Assembly: GCA_021793635.1 (NCBI GenBank)
Contig: JAJYSI010000159.1
Location: 1 to 7,319, forward strand
Direction of reading: 5' to 3'
DNA from: Bacteroidota bacterium
Lineage (GTDB): Bacteria; Bacteroidota; Ignavibacteria; Ignavibacteriales; Ignavibacteriaceae
Length of the DNA stretch: 7,319 nucleotides
Shown here: positions 1-6,768 of the stretch, piece after piece
Layout: each line of letters begins with the position of its first letter
How positions within the stretch are numbered: the first letter of the stretch is position 1
Program-made: the position numbers and the translations under genes
Notes under the pieces: generated by a model
What the model was told of the DNA's origin: nothing
The model's input: the letters and a program-made list of their open reading frames with translations, nothing else
The model's database searches: none

Positions 1-1
1 A

Positions 2-766
2 AACCAAATAACTGCTAAGCACATTGCTGCACCGGTTAAAGGCGAACCCAAACCGTTTATATATCGAATTCATGATTTGCCCGATAATGAAAAAATAAAT
101 GAATTTGGAAAGTTTGTAAAGTCGCTTGGTTATTCTTTTAATCCTTCGGCCTCTTCAAAGTCAAATCAATTTCAAACTTTAATTGAGGAGGTGAAAGGAA
201 GTCCCGAAGAAGTTTTAATAAACGAGCTTGCAATTCGTTCAATGGCAAAAGCAATTTATTCTACAAAAAACATAGGGCATTATGGACTTGGTTTTAAATA
301 TTACACTCACTTCACCTCGCCCATTAGGCGCTATTCAGATTTGATAGTCCATAGACTACTTTTTAAATATCTTGAAACAAATTCGTCTATTCATTATGCG
401 CTGCCCCGGCTTGAGGAAATTAGTCAGCATATTTCTGCATGCGAACGTAACGCCGTAGAAGCGGAAAGATTATCCGTCAAGATAAAGCAAATTGAATATC
501 TTCAAAATCATATCGGGGATGAATTTGATGCTTTAATTTCCGGCATTACTCACTTCGGAATTTTTGTAAAAATCGCTGAAATCCTGGCGGAAGGCTTAAT
601 TAGACTGCGCGATATGGAGGGAGATTTTTACGTTTATGATGAAAAAAATTATGCATTAATTGGAAGAAGAACTAAAAAACAATTTCGGCTTGGCGATAAA
701 ATTACAGTTAGGCTGGTTAGAGCAGACATGGAGAAATTAGAATTAGATTTTATCATTTTGGAATAA
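2..766 (+). CDS. rnr: Ribonuclease R, C-terminal part (5' end outside window)
   Basis: This is the C-terminal 254 residues of an RNase R/RNase II-family 3'-5' exoribonuclease, a processive cytoplasmic enzyme that degrades structured RNA. The reading frame is open from base 2, so the gene starts upstream of the window. The TTG at 77 is internal, because the residues before it (AAPVKGEPKPFIYRIHD) are family-typical. The RNB-domain signature YTHFTSPIRRYSDLIVHR lies at fragment residues 101-118 and contains the Arg-rich segment conserved around the active site. An S1 RNA-binding domain follows at about 172-253 (GDEFDALISGITHFGIFVKI at its start). The protein stops directly after S1 and lacks the long basic tail of E. 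coli RNase R. The upstream cold-shock domains and catalytic aspartates are not visible. RNase R is preferred over RNase II because of the overall motif fit. The next gene starts 15 nt after the stop, so co-transcription is plausible. Confidence 0.93.
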   Translation, partial: NQITAKHIAAPVKGEPKPFIYRIHDLPDNEKINEFGKFVKSLGYSFNPSASSKSNQFQTLIEEVKGSPEEVLINELAIRSMAKAIYSTKNIGHYGLGFKYYTHFTSPIRRYSDLIVHRLLFKYLETNSSIHYALPRLEEISQHISACERNAVEAERLSVKIKQIEYLQNHIGDEFDALISGITHFGIFVKIAEILAEGLIRLRDMEGDFYVYDEKNYALIGRRTKKQFRLGDKITVRLVRADMEKLELDFIILE

Positions 767-781
767 AACCGGGAAAGTTCT

Positions 782-3700
782 ATGCGGAAATTTTTAACGC
801 GAATAAGCATATTTCTTTTTTTTATCCAGATTATTGCATTTGCTCAGTTCGGACAGAATAAAGTTCAGTATAAAAATTTTACCTGGTATTATATTCAAAC
901 TGATCACTTTGATATTTATTTCTCCGCCAAAAGCACCAGTCTGGCTGAGTTCGCTTCCAAGGAAGCCGAAAAATCTCTTAAGGAAATTGAAAAAAGTTTT
1001 AACTATAAAATTAATAACCGCGTCACAATCATAATTTATAATTCTACAAATGATTTTCAGGAAACAAATGTTACTGACCAATATCTAAGCGAAGGTATCG
1101 AAGGCTTCACAGAACTTTTTAAGAATCGCGTTGTAGTGCAATTTATGGGGTCATTTCCTGAGTTTAAGCACTTAATCCATCATGAGCTTACACACGCTGT
1201 AATGAATGATATGTTTTACGGCGGTTCATTCCAAAATATAATTTCAAATAATATTTCCTTAAATCTTCCGCAGTGGTTTAATGAAGGCATGGCAGAATAT
1301 CAATCTTTATATTGGGATATAAACACAGATATGTTTATGCGCGATGCAGTTGTAAATGAAACCCTTCCCAACATTGACCAGCTTCAGGGTTATATTTCTT
1401 ACCGGGCGGGCGAATCAATCTTCTACTATATTGCGGAAAAATATGGAAGAGAAAAAATAGGCGAGATTGTAAACAAAATAAAGAATACCGGCAATCTTGA
1501 GGAAGGATTCAAAGCTGCAACAGGCCTTTCACTAAAAGATTTTAACGAAAGATGGAAAAAGCATCTAAAAAAAATTTATTGGCCTGATATTGCTACAAGA
1601 AAGGACCCGGATGACTTTGCTAAAAGATTAACTGATCCTGAAAAAGGCGATGGCTTTTATAATACTGAACCTTCCATTTCTCCTCAAGGCGATAAGATTG
1701 CGTTCATTTCAAACCGTAATTATTATTTTGATCTATTTATTATGAATGCTATCGACGGAACAATAATTAAACGGCTGATAAAAGGAAATCGTTCGGCGGA
1801 TTTTGAACAACTAAACGTAGTAACACCCGGTCTAAGCTGGTCTCCGGATGAAAGTAAAATTGCCCTTTCTGCAAAATCGGACGGCAACGATATTATTTAT
1901 ATTATTGATGTAAATTCGGAAGATAAGATAACGCTTCCAGTAAAGCTTAGTGGGATTAAGAGCATAAGCTGGTCGCCTAACGGGAAATATTTAGCTTTTA
2001 TTGGGCACACCCCTTTTCAATCTGATGTTTACATTTATAATTTAGAGATTAAAAAACTTACTAATCTTACAAACGATATTTTTACCGATAACGATCCTTC
2101 CTGGTCCCAGGACAGCAAGAAAATTTTCTTCTCATCTGACAGAGGAAATTATTTATCTGCAGCTGCTGTGCCTGATAATTTTAAGGTTTATAATTACCAA
2201 AGTTCTCAGACTGATATTTATTCAATCGATATAAATTCCCAAGTGATTTCACGAATAACCGATATGCCGTTTAGCAACGAAACTTGCCCATTAGTCGGAC
2301 CTTCTGATGATGAGATCTTATTTATTTCTGATCTTAATGGAATAAATAATATTTATAAGAAAAGAATTGAATTAACAAAAACTGACACGGTGAAAAATAT
2401 TTGCCTGCTCCCGGCTGTTCCGATAACAAATTCTTTGAACGGACTTTTCCAACTGTCTTTATCTAAGGATGGTAAGAAGCTTGTTTTTTCATCATTATTC
2501 AAATCATCTTTCAACCTCTTTTTGATGAACAATCCGTTCGAAGTTAAGCTGGATACGAATGAATTAATACCCACAGTTTATGAAGCAGAATTGATTAAAG
2601 AGAGAGCGTCTGATAAATTTGTAAAAACAAAACCGGAAATAGTAGATTCTCCAAAAACTTCTACTATAATGATTGTAGAAAGTAATGCCGATACAACAAG
2701 TGTATACGGAGATTCGGTTCAAATCGATTTTAACAATTATGTCTTTGGCAATAAAAATGATTATAGGTCTGATACTTTAGGATCGCAAAATTTAAAGTTC
2801 AAACTTGTTGATAACCTCGATAAAAATGGTAACTACAAAGTGAACCGTTACAAAATAACTTTTTCGCCCGATATTGTTTATGCGAATGCTGGCTATAGTT
2901 CTCTTTTCGGTCTACTTGGAACTACAGTCCTTTCTTTTAGTGATGTATTGGGCAACTATAGAATTATAGCTCAAACAAGCCTTCAGATTGATTTAAAGAA
3001 TAGCGACTACGGTTTAGCCTATTATTACTTATCATCTAGACTGAATTACGGCATTGAAGGTTTTCATATGGCACGTTTCGCTTATCTATCAAGACTTACC
3101 GGAGCAAATTTATTCAGATTTAGAAATTATGGGGGAACTATTTCGTTAAGGTATCCTTTAAATAAATTTTACCGTATGCAAGGCGGGCTAAGCTTGCTTA
3201 ATGTTACTATGGAAAATCTTGATAACCCATACGAACAAATGCAAAAAGCTACGTTCATTATACCTTCTTTAAGTTTTATACATGATAATTCTTTGTGGGG
3301 GTATACTTCACCAATAGATGGTACACGATATAGATTTGATATTATGGGTAACCCCGGTTTAACGGGCAGTTCATTAAACTTTTATTCCTTTCTAGGAGAT
3401 TACAGAACATATTTTAGACTTTGGACGGATTATTCTTTTGCGTTTAGATTCTCAGGAGGATATTCCGGAGGAAATGATCCTCAAAAATTTTTTATAGGAG
3501 GAATTGATAATTGGATTAATAGAAGTTTTGCAACGGTAGATATTCCTCTTAATTCACCATCCGATTTTGCTTTTTTAACAGCAGCTCTTCCTTTAAGAGG
3601 ATATGATTATGCTCAAGAAATTGGTTCGAAGTATGGTTTGGTAAATATGGAATTAAGATTCCCGTTAATTCGATATTTAATTACAGGCCCGCTTCCCATT

Positions 3701-3949
3701 TTGTTTAGCAATATAATGGGAGTAGCTTTTGTCGATGCTGGCGCTGCATGGAGTCAAAACAGAGGATTAAAACTTTTTCAAAGGGACTCGGTGAATGGCT
3801 TTCATTCGCAAGATTTATTAACCGGAATGGGTTTTGGCGCGCGGATATTCTTTCTTTATTTTCTCGTTAGGTTCGATGTTGCTTGGGCGTATAATTATAA
3901 CACATTTTCCCAGCCAAAATTTTATATTTCACTTGGAACGGATTTCTAA
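782..3949 (+). CDS. Exported metallopeptidase / six-blade propeller / BamA-like outer-membrane barrel fusion
   Basis: This 1055-residue protein has three recognisable parts. Residues 1-21 form a signal peptide (hydrophobic core FLFFIQIIAF, likely cut after AFA21). A peptidase MA-like gluzincin domain spans about 30-265: HELTH at 134-138 gives two zinc histidines and the catalytic Glu135, and WFNEGMAEY at 165-173 supplies the probable third ligand, Glu168. Six PD40/TolB-like blades follow at about 296-322, 351-376, 395-420, 439-483, 502-527 and 558-583, with repeated S-x-S/W-S-P-(D/N)-G-x-(K) turns. After a polar linker (about 590-685) comes a beta-rich C-terminal region resembling the Omp85/surface-antigen barrel. 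It contains LPLRGYD at 936-942 (compare the VRGF/RGY loop of BamA), MELRFPL at 956-962 and FVDAGAAW at 983-990, and ends in Phe, as outer-membrane proteins do. No POTRA repeats are seen. By BamA topology the peptidase and propeller should face the periplasm. The substrate is unknown. The start is ATG, with a weak GGGAAAG purine stretch just upstream. Confidence 0.88.
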   Translation: MRKFLTRISIFLFFIQIIAFAQFGQNKVQYKNFTWYYIQTDHFDIYFSAKSTSLAEFASKEAEKSLKEIEKSFNYKINNRVTIIIYNSTNDFQETNVTDQYLSEGIEGFTELFKNRVVVQFMGSFPEFKHLIHHELTHAVMNDMFYGGSFQNIISNNISLNLPQWFNEGMAEYQSLYWDINTDMFMRDAVVNETLPNIDQLQGYISYRAGESIFYYIAEKYGREKIGEIVNKIKNTGNLEEGFKAATGLSLKDFNERWKKHLKKIYWPDIATRKDPDDFAKRLTDPEKGDGFYNTEPSISPQGDKIAFISNRNYYFDLFIMNAIDGTIIKRLIKGNRSADFEQLNVVTPGLSWSPDESKIALSAKSDGNDIIYIIDVNSEDKITLPVKLSGIKSISWSPNGKYLAFIGHTPFQSDVYIYNLEIKKLTNLTNDIFTDNDPSWSQDSKKIFFSSDRGNYLSAAAVPDNFKVYNYQSSQTDIYSIDINSQVISRITDMPFSNETCPLVGPSDDEILFISDLNGINNIYKKRIELTKTDTVKNICLLPAVPITNSLNGLFQLSLSKDGKKLVFSSLFKSSFNLFLMNNPFEVKLDTNELIPTVYEAELIKERASDKFVKTKPEIVDSPKTSTIMIVESNADTTSVYGDSVQIDFNNYVFGNKNDYRSDTLGSQNLKFKLVDNLDKNGNYKVNRYKITFSPDIVYANAGYSSLFGLLGTTVLSFSDVLGNYRIIAQTSLQIDLKNSDYGLAYYYLSSRLNYGIEGFHMARFAYLSRLTGANLFRFRNYGGTISLRYPLNKFYRMQGGLSLLNVTMENLDNPYEQMQKATFIIPSLSFIHDNSLWGYTSPIDGTRYRFDIMGNPGLTGSSLNFYSFLGDYRTYFRLWTDYSFAFRFSGGYSGGNDPQKFFIGGIDNWINRSFATVDIPLNSPSDFAFLTAALPLRGYDYAQEIGSKYGLVNMELRFPLIRYLITGPLPILFSNIMGVAFVDAGAAWSQNRGLKLFQRDSVNGFHSQDLLTGMGFGARIFFLYFLVRFDVAWAYNYNTFSQPKFYISLGTDF

Positions 3950-3965
3950 TAAAAATTTTACACTC

Positions 3966-3992
3966 AAAAAAATAAAATCAGGAAGCTTTTAT
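3966..3992 (-). terminator. Possible weak terminator of the fmdB-like gene
   Basis: Read on the minus strand, ATAAAA (3992-3987) and TTTTAT (3977-3972) can pair around a 9-nt loop, and a run of T residues follows (complement of the A run at 3966-3972). This lies 12 nt past the stop of the minus-strand zinc-ribbon gene. The stem is only six A-T pairs, so it may be chance in AT-rich DNA. On the plus strand no T tract follows, so it is not a good terminator for the large upstream gene. Confidence 0.22.
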
Positions 3993-4004
3993 CATTAAAA
4001 AATA

Positions 4005-4232
4005 TTACTTGACTGGCTTTACATTCGTTTTATTTACACTCTTTTGTGGAGAATTCTTATAATCCGTTTGGTAAAATCCTGTACCCTTGAAAATAGGTCC
4101 CGCTCCTGTACCGATTAGTCTTTTTACATTACCGTTGCATTTAGGACAAACATTTAAAGGTTCATCATTCATTTTTTGGAACATCTCAAATGAATAACCA
4201 CACACATTGCATTTATAATCATATGTCGGCAT
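4005..4232 (-). CDS. FmdB-family zinc-ribbon protein
   Basis: This is a 75-residue protein of the FmdB/CxxC putative regulatory family. It opens with the family hallmark MPTYDYKCNVCG and carries two zinc-binding pairs, C8xxC11 and C29xxC32 (CPKC), which should bind one zinc ion. The conserved GTGFYQTDYK segment at about 50-59 also matches the family, and the tail is short and basic. FmdB was named for a proposed role in regulating formamidase/amidase genes, but for most members the function is unknown and the DNA-binding role is unproven. I chose the ATG at 4232 over an in-frame TTG four codons upstream, because a Shine-Dalgarno GAGG sits between them and would lie inside the longer reading. 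The gene converges on the barrel gene and diverges from the lipoprotein gene, so it is probably its own transcription unit. Confidence 0.9.
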   Translation of the reverse strand: MPTYDYKCNVCGYSFEMFQKMNDEPLNVCPKCNGNVKRLIGTGAGPIFKGTGFYQTDYKNSPQKSVNKTNVKPVK

Positions 4233-4238
4233 TAACAA

Positions 4239-4242
4239 CCTC
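4239..4242 (-). promoter_or_regulatory. Ribosome binding site that fixes the fmdB-like start
   Basis: The minus-strand sequence GAGG lies 6 nt upstream of the ATG at 4232. It overlaps the alternative upstream TTG (4244-4242), which rules out that longer start. This is one of only two clear Shine-Dalgarno sites in the window. Confidence 0.7.
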
Positions 4243-4258
4243 AATAAAAATTTAATAA

Positions 4259-4266
4259 CAAAGTTA
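4259..4266 (-). promoter_or_regulatory. Possible Bacteroidota-type -7 element for the fmdB-like gene
   Basis: TAACTTTG on the minus strand matches the Bacteroidota -7 consensus TAnnTTTG, 26 nt before the ATG at 4232. No convincing TTTG -33 partner is visible at the expected distance. The surrounding region (4245-4374) is extremely AT-rich, so chance matches are likely. Confidence 0.3.
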
Positions 4267-4360
4267 ATGAAAAATTCTAAAATTTTCTATAAATTAGTTT
4301 ACTATGTTATCTTTAATACAACTAAGTTATAAATTCTTTAATTTTACAAATAAAAATTAT

Positions 4361-4366
4361 TATAAA
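4361..4366 (+). promoter_or_regulatory. Possible -10 element of the lipoprotein gene
   Basis: TATAAA lies 8 nt before the GTG start at 4375. If it is used, transcription would begin almost at the start codon and the mRNA would be essentially leaderless, which agrees with the lack of any Shine-Dalgarno sequence. The -35 region is poor (TTTAAT around 4337-4342). The 142-nt gap 4233-4374 otherwise holds only AT-rich sequence with no small gene or strong hairpin. Confidence 0.25.
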
Positions 4367-4374
4367 ATCCAAAC

Positions 4375-5034
4375 GTGAAAAAATATTTACTACTGTTCGC
4401 ATTAGCCTTTTTATTTTCAGGCTGCCTGAATTATATACAAGATGTTTATCTTTATTCTGATGGTTCGGGAAAAATGAAAATAACTTTTTGGACGAAGTTG
4501 CCGGACAATGAAAGTATAAAAATTCTAGACAAGATCGGCATCTTTAATCCTGATTCTATTAGAAGTAAATTCTCCTCACCATATACTTCAATCAAAAATA
4601 TAAAAGTATACAGCGACACAACCGATAGCACAACTCATGCAATTATCGATCTAACCTTTACAAACATTGATTCATTAAATAATACTAAAGCATTTGCGGC
4701 TTCCGAATTTTCTCTTAAAGACGGAGCTTCAAGACAAAAAATATTTTCCCAGTTTATTCCCCCAATTGCCACGGGATTTGGAATTAATGGTAGCGCATTT
4801 CACATTACTTATAAATATACTTTTGCCGGCGATATTATTACTCACAATGCCACCAATACTGATGGTAGAACTCTTATTTGGAATTATACTTTGGCTCAAA
4901 TTGGCAGTGGAAAGACTATCTCGGTTACTTTCAGACCATTTAAGCTAAAAGAAACTCCACCATGGATTTATGCGCTTTCCGGGTTAGTTTTACTGATAGT
5001 GATCATTTTTTTGGTAAGAAAAAAGAAAGATTAA
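4375..5034 (+). CDS. Lipoprotein with C-terminal transmembrane helix (LppM-like architecture), function unknown
   Basis: This is a 219-residue envelope protein. The N-terminus MKKYLLLFALAFLFSGC is a lipoprotein signal peptide with lipobox FSGC; Cys17 would be lipidated. A beta-rich domain (about 20-185) follows, starting with YLYSDGSGKMKITF and ending with IWNYTLAQIGSGKTISVTF. A single hydrophobic helix (about 197-213, from IYALSGLVLLIVIIFLV) then leads to a cytoplasmic RKKKD tail. The result would be held in the inner membrane at both ends, with the domain outside. The lipobox, early 'DGSG' strand and C-terminal helix resemble the LppM-like group of lipoproteins; that is recalled architecture, not a tested match. 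GTG is chosen because an in-frame TAA lies four codons upstream (4363-4365) and no other start precedes the signal peptide. There is no Shine-Dalgarno sequence. It is flanked by its own upstream region and a 119-nt gap before prs, so it is probably monocistronic. Confidence 0.8.
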   Translation: MKKYLLLFALAFLFSGCLNYIQDVYLYSDGSGKMKITFWTKLPDNESIKILDKIGIFNPDSIRSKFSSPYTSIKNIKVYSDTTDSTTHAIIDLTFTNIDSLNNTKAFAASEFSLKDGASRQKIFSQFIPPIATGFGINGSAFHITYKYTFAGDIITHNATNTDGRTLIWNYTLAQIGSGKTISVTFRPFKLKETPPWIYALSGLVLLIVIIFLVRKKKD

Positions 5035-5087
5035 TTGGCTAAATAGCGATTTTTGAATGAAAATCTAAGCATTTTATATTCTATTTA

Positions 5088-5116
5088 TTGACTTCCCAAA
5101 TCGTTTTGTATATATT
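5088..5116 (+). promoter_or_regulatory. Probable promoter of the prs-rplY-pth cluster
   Basis: TTGACT (5088-5093) and TATATT (5111-5116) are separated by exactly 17 nt, a near-consensus housekeeping promoter. The -10 region also reads TATATTTC, one base from the Bacteroidota TAnnTTTG. A start site near 5123 would leave a leader of about 31 nt that is very T-rich (5121-5142). It sits in the only sizeable gap before prs, where a promoter is expected. Confidence 0.6.
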
Positions 5117-5153
5117 TCAAGTCTATTTTTTTATTTATTTTTGAATAAGGTAA

Positions 5154-6101
5154 ATGTCAGCAAGCAGTTATAAAATTTTTTCGGGTAGTTCCAATCGCCC
5201 TTTAGCCGAAAAGATTGCTCAAAAACTTGGAAAACCATTAGGTCTTGCGGAATTGAAAAGATTTAGTGACGGTGAAATTTGGGTAAAGTATGGCGAAAAC
5301 ATACGCGGTTCGGAAGTTTTCATTATTCAATCAACTAACCCTCCGTCTGAAAATTTATTAGAACTTCTAATTATGGTTGATGCGGCTAAAAGGGCATCTG
5401 CCAAAAGAATTACTGCGGTTATTCCTTATTTCGGTTATTCAAGACAAGATCGAAAGGATCAGCCAAGGGTATCAATAACTGCCAAACTGGTTGCTAATTT
5501 AATTACGGTCGCAGGAGCAGATAGAGTTATGACGATGGATTTGCATGCTTCTCAAATCCAAGGTTTTTTTGATATCCCCTTCGATCATCTTTATGGGTCG
5601 ACTATCTTTAGCGGTTTGTTTGATGAAATAAATGATAATTTAGTTGTGGTTTCTCCTGATGTCGGTGGTATTAAAATGGCGAGATCGTATGCTAAAAGAC
5701 TTCATGCAGATTTGGTAGTTATTGATAAAAGACGACCAAAACAAAATCTAGCTGAAGTTGTTCACATTATCGGCAGCGTTGAAGATAAGGATGTCCTTTT
5801 AGTTGATGATTTAATTGATACTGCTGGAACATTTATCGGAGCTATTGAAGCATTGAAAATTAAAGGTGCGAAAGATATTTACGGCGCCATTACGCATCCG
5901 CTTCTTTCCGGACGTGCAATTGAAAGAATAAATAATTCGCAAATTAAAAAACTATTTGTTTCTGATACCATCCCATTAAGCAAAGAAACAGATACGGATA
6001 AGATTTCAGTTATCACAGCTTCGGATATTTTTGCCGAGGCTATTAAAAGAACATATCATAATGAATCGATAAGTTCACTTTTTGACATAGATAAAAGTTA
6101 A
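5154..6101 (+). CDS. prs: Ribose-phosphate pyrophosphokinase (PRPP synthetase)
   Basis: This enzyme transfers pyrophosphate from ATP to ribose-5-phosphate, giving PRPP for purine, pyrimidine, histidine, tryptophan and NAD synthesis in the cytoplasm. At 315 residues it has normal class I length. Visible signatures are the substrate/ATP-binding segment PYFGYSRQDRK (91-101), the conserved metal/ATP-site histidine in DLHASQIQGFFD (His131), the flexible catalytic loop DKRRPK with Lys192 and Arg194, and the PRPP-binding loop VDDLIDTAGT (217-226). KIFSGSSN (7-14) at the N-terminus aligns with the usual start of the family, supporting the ATG at 5154. The possible Shine-Dalgarno AAGG lies only 3 nt before the ATG, which is close. 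It is first in a tight cluster with rplY and pth. All key residues are present, and nothing suggests an atypical enzyme. Confidence 0.97.
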   Translation: MSASSYKIFSGSSNRPLAEKIAQKLGKPLGLAELKRFSDGEIWVKYGENIRGSEVFIIQSTNPPSENLLELLIMVDAAKRASAKRITAVIPYFGYSRQDRKDQPRVSITAKLVANLITVAGADRVMTMDLHASQIQGFFDIPFDHLYGSTIFSGLFDEINDNLVVVSPDVGGIKMARSYAKRLHADLVVIDKRRPKQNLAEVVHIIGSVEDKDVLLVDDLIDTAGTFIGAIEALKIKGAKDIYGAITHPLLSGRAIERINNSQIKKLFVSDTIPLSKETDTDKISVITASDIFAEAIKRTYHNESISSLFDIDKS

Positions 6102-6109
6102 TTAGATTT

Positions 6110-6113
6110 GGAG
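6110..6113 (+). promoter_or_regulatory. Ribosome binding site of rplY
   Basis: GGAG lies 5 nt before the ATG at 6119, inside the 17-nt gap after prs. It is the clearest plus-strand Shine-Dalgarno site in the window and supports this start. Confidence 0.65.
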
Positions 6114-6118
6114 TTATA

Positions 6119-6760
6119 ATGGAAAAAGTAGTATTGAGAGCAAAACTTAGAAGTTCTATAAGCAAAGCTTCGCGAAGCGATATTAGGAAAAATGGTGGTG
6201 TCCCGGGAATTTTTTATTCAAAACACGATAAACCTATTGCAATAGAAGTTACCGAAAAGTCAATAAAACCACTTGTGTTTACTTCAGAAACTCATTTAAT
6301 ATCCTTAGAACTTGAAGGACAAGAAAATCACGAATGCGTAATAAAAGATATTCAATTTGATCCTGTAACAGATAGAGTTGTTCATTTTGATTTATTAGGA
6401 TTAACTATTGGGGAAAAATTCCAATTGGAAGTTCCCATCCAGTATCATGGCAGCCCTGTTGGCGTTAAAGAAGGTGGAGTTTTACAACAGTTAATGCATA
6501 AATTAGAAATTGAATGCTTGCCGAAGGATATACCTCAACGTCTAGATATAAATATACAAAATTTAAAGCTTGGCGATGCAATTCATATCAAAGATTTAAA
6601 ATTTGAAAATATTACTATATTGAATTTGGAAGACAGTGTAGTTGTTGCAGTTACTCATCCTAAAGTTGAAAAAGAAGCAACCCCAGAAGAACTCGCTGCC
6701 GAAACTCAAGCTCAACCGGAAGTTATAGGAAAAGTAAAGGCCGAAGAAGAAGAAAAGTAA
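6119..6760 (+). CDS. rplY: 50S ribosomal protein L25, long TL5/Ctc form
   Basis: This is a 213-residue 5S rRNA-binding protein of the large ribosomal subunit. The N-terminal L25 domain (about 1-93) has the family features GGVPGIFY at 26-33 and DIQFDPVTDRVVHFDLL at 77-93. The C-terminal TL5-type beta domain (about 98-182) has GSPVGVKEGGVLQ at 111-123 and ECLPKDIPQRLDI at 132-144. The last 30 residues form a Glu/Ala-rich acidic tail ending EEEEK, typical of low-complexity tails in long L25 proteins. This is the two-domain form named TL5 in Thermus and Ctc (general stress protein) in Bacillus, not the short E. coli form. It lies 17 nt after prs and 8 nt before pth, so it is translated from the same transcript. 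Whether it is stress-induced here cannot be told. Confidence 0.95.
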   Translation: MEKVVLRAKLRSSISKASRSDIRKNGGVPGIFYSKHDKPIAIEVTEKSIKPLVFTSETHLISLELEGQENHECVIKDIQFDPVTDRVVHFDLLGLTIGEKFQLEVPIQYHGSPVGVKEGGVLQQLMHKLEIECLPKDIPQRLDINIQNLKLGDAIHIKDLKFENITILNLEDSVVVAVTHPKVEKEATPEELAAETQAQPEVIGKVKAEEEEK

Positions 6761-6768
6761 AATTTATT

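Noticed and set aside
77..79. TTG at 77 as the start of the first gene
   Set aside because: The frame is open to the window edge, and the preceding residues are typical of the RNase R RNB domain, so the gene is cut by the window.
794..1081. Open frames on both strands inside the start of the barrel gene (794-1081 minus, 834-1034 plus)
   Set aside because: They lie wholly within the coding region of a clear gene, have no recognisable motifs and look like shadow frames.
2353..2574. Minus-strand open frame in the propeller region
   Set aside because: It is antisense to a strongly supported domain and has no family features or ribosome binding site.
4242..4244. TTG at 4244 as the start of the fmdB-like gene
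   Set aside because: It would place the GAGG ribosome binding site inside the gene and add four residues before the family-typical MPTYDYKC.
4269..4287. Imperfect inverted repeat (GAAAA...TTTTC) in the divergent intergenic region
   Set aside because: It has eight mostly A-T pairs with one mismatch and a 3-nt loop in very AT-rich DNA. It could be an operator, but chance is as likely.
4694..4948. Alternative plus-strand frame inside the lipoprotein gene
   Set aside because: It overlaps the lipoprotein gene in another frame. Its hydrophobic stretches come from the AT-rich base composition.
5039..5056. GCTA/TAGC hairpin followed by TTTTT after the lipoprotein gene
   Set aside because: The stem is four pairs with a two-base loop, too small for a credible terminator.
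6742..6757. GAA-rich short repeat at the end of rplY
   Set aside because: It encodes the acidic EEEEK tail. It is too far from the pth start (about 11 nt) to be a confident ribosome binding site.
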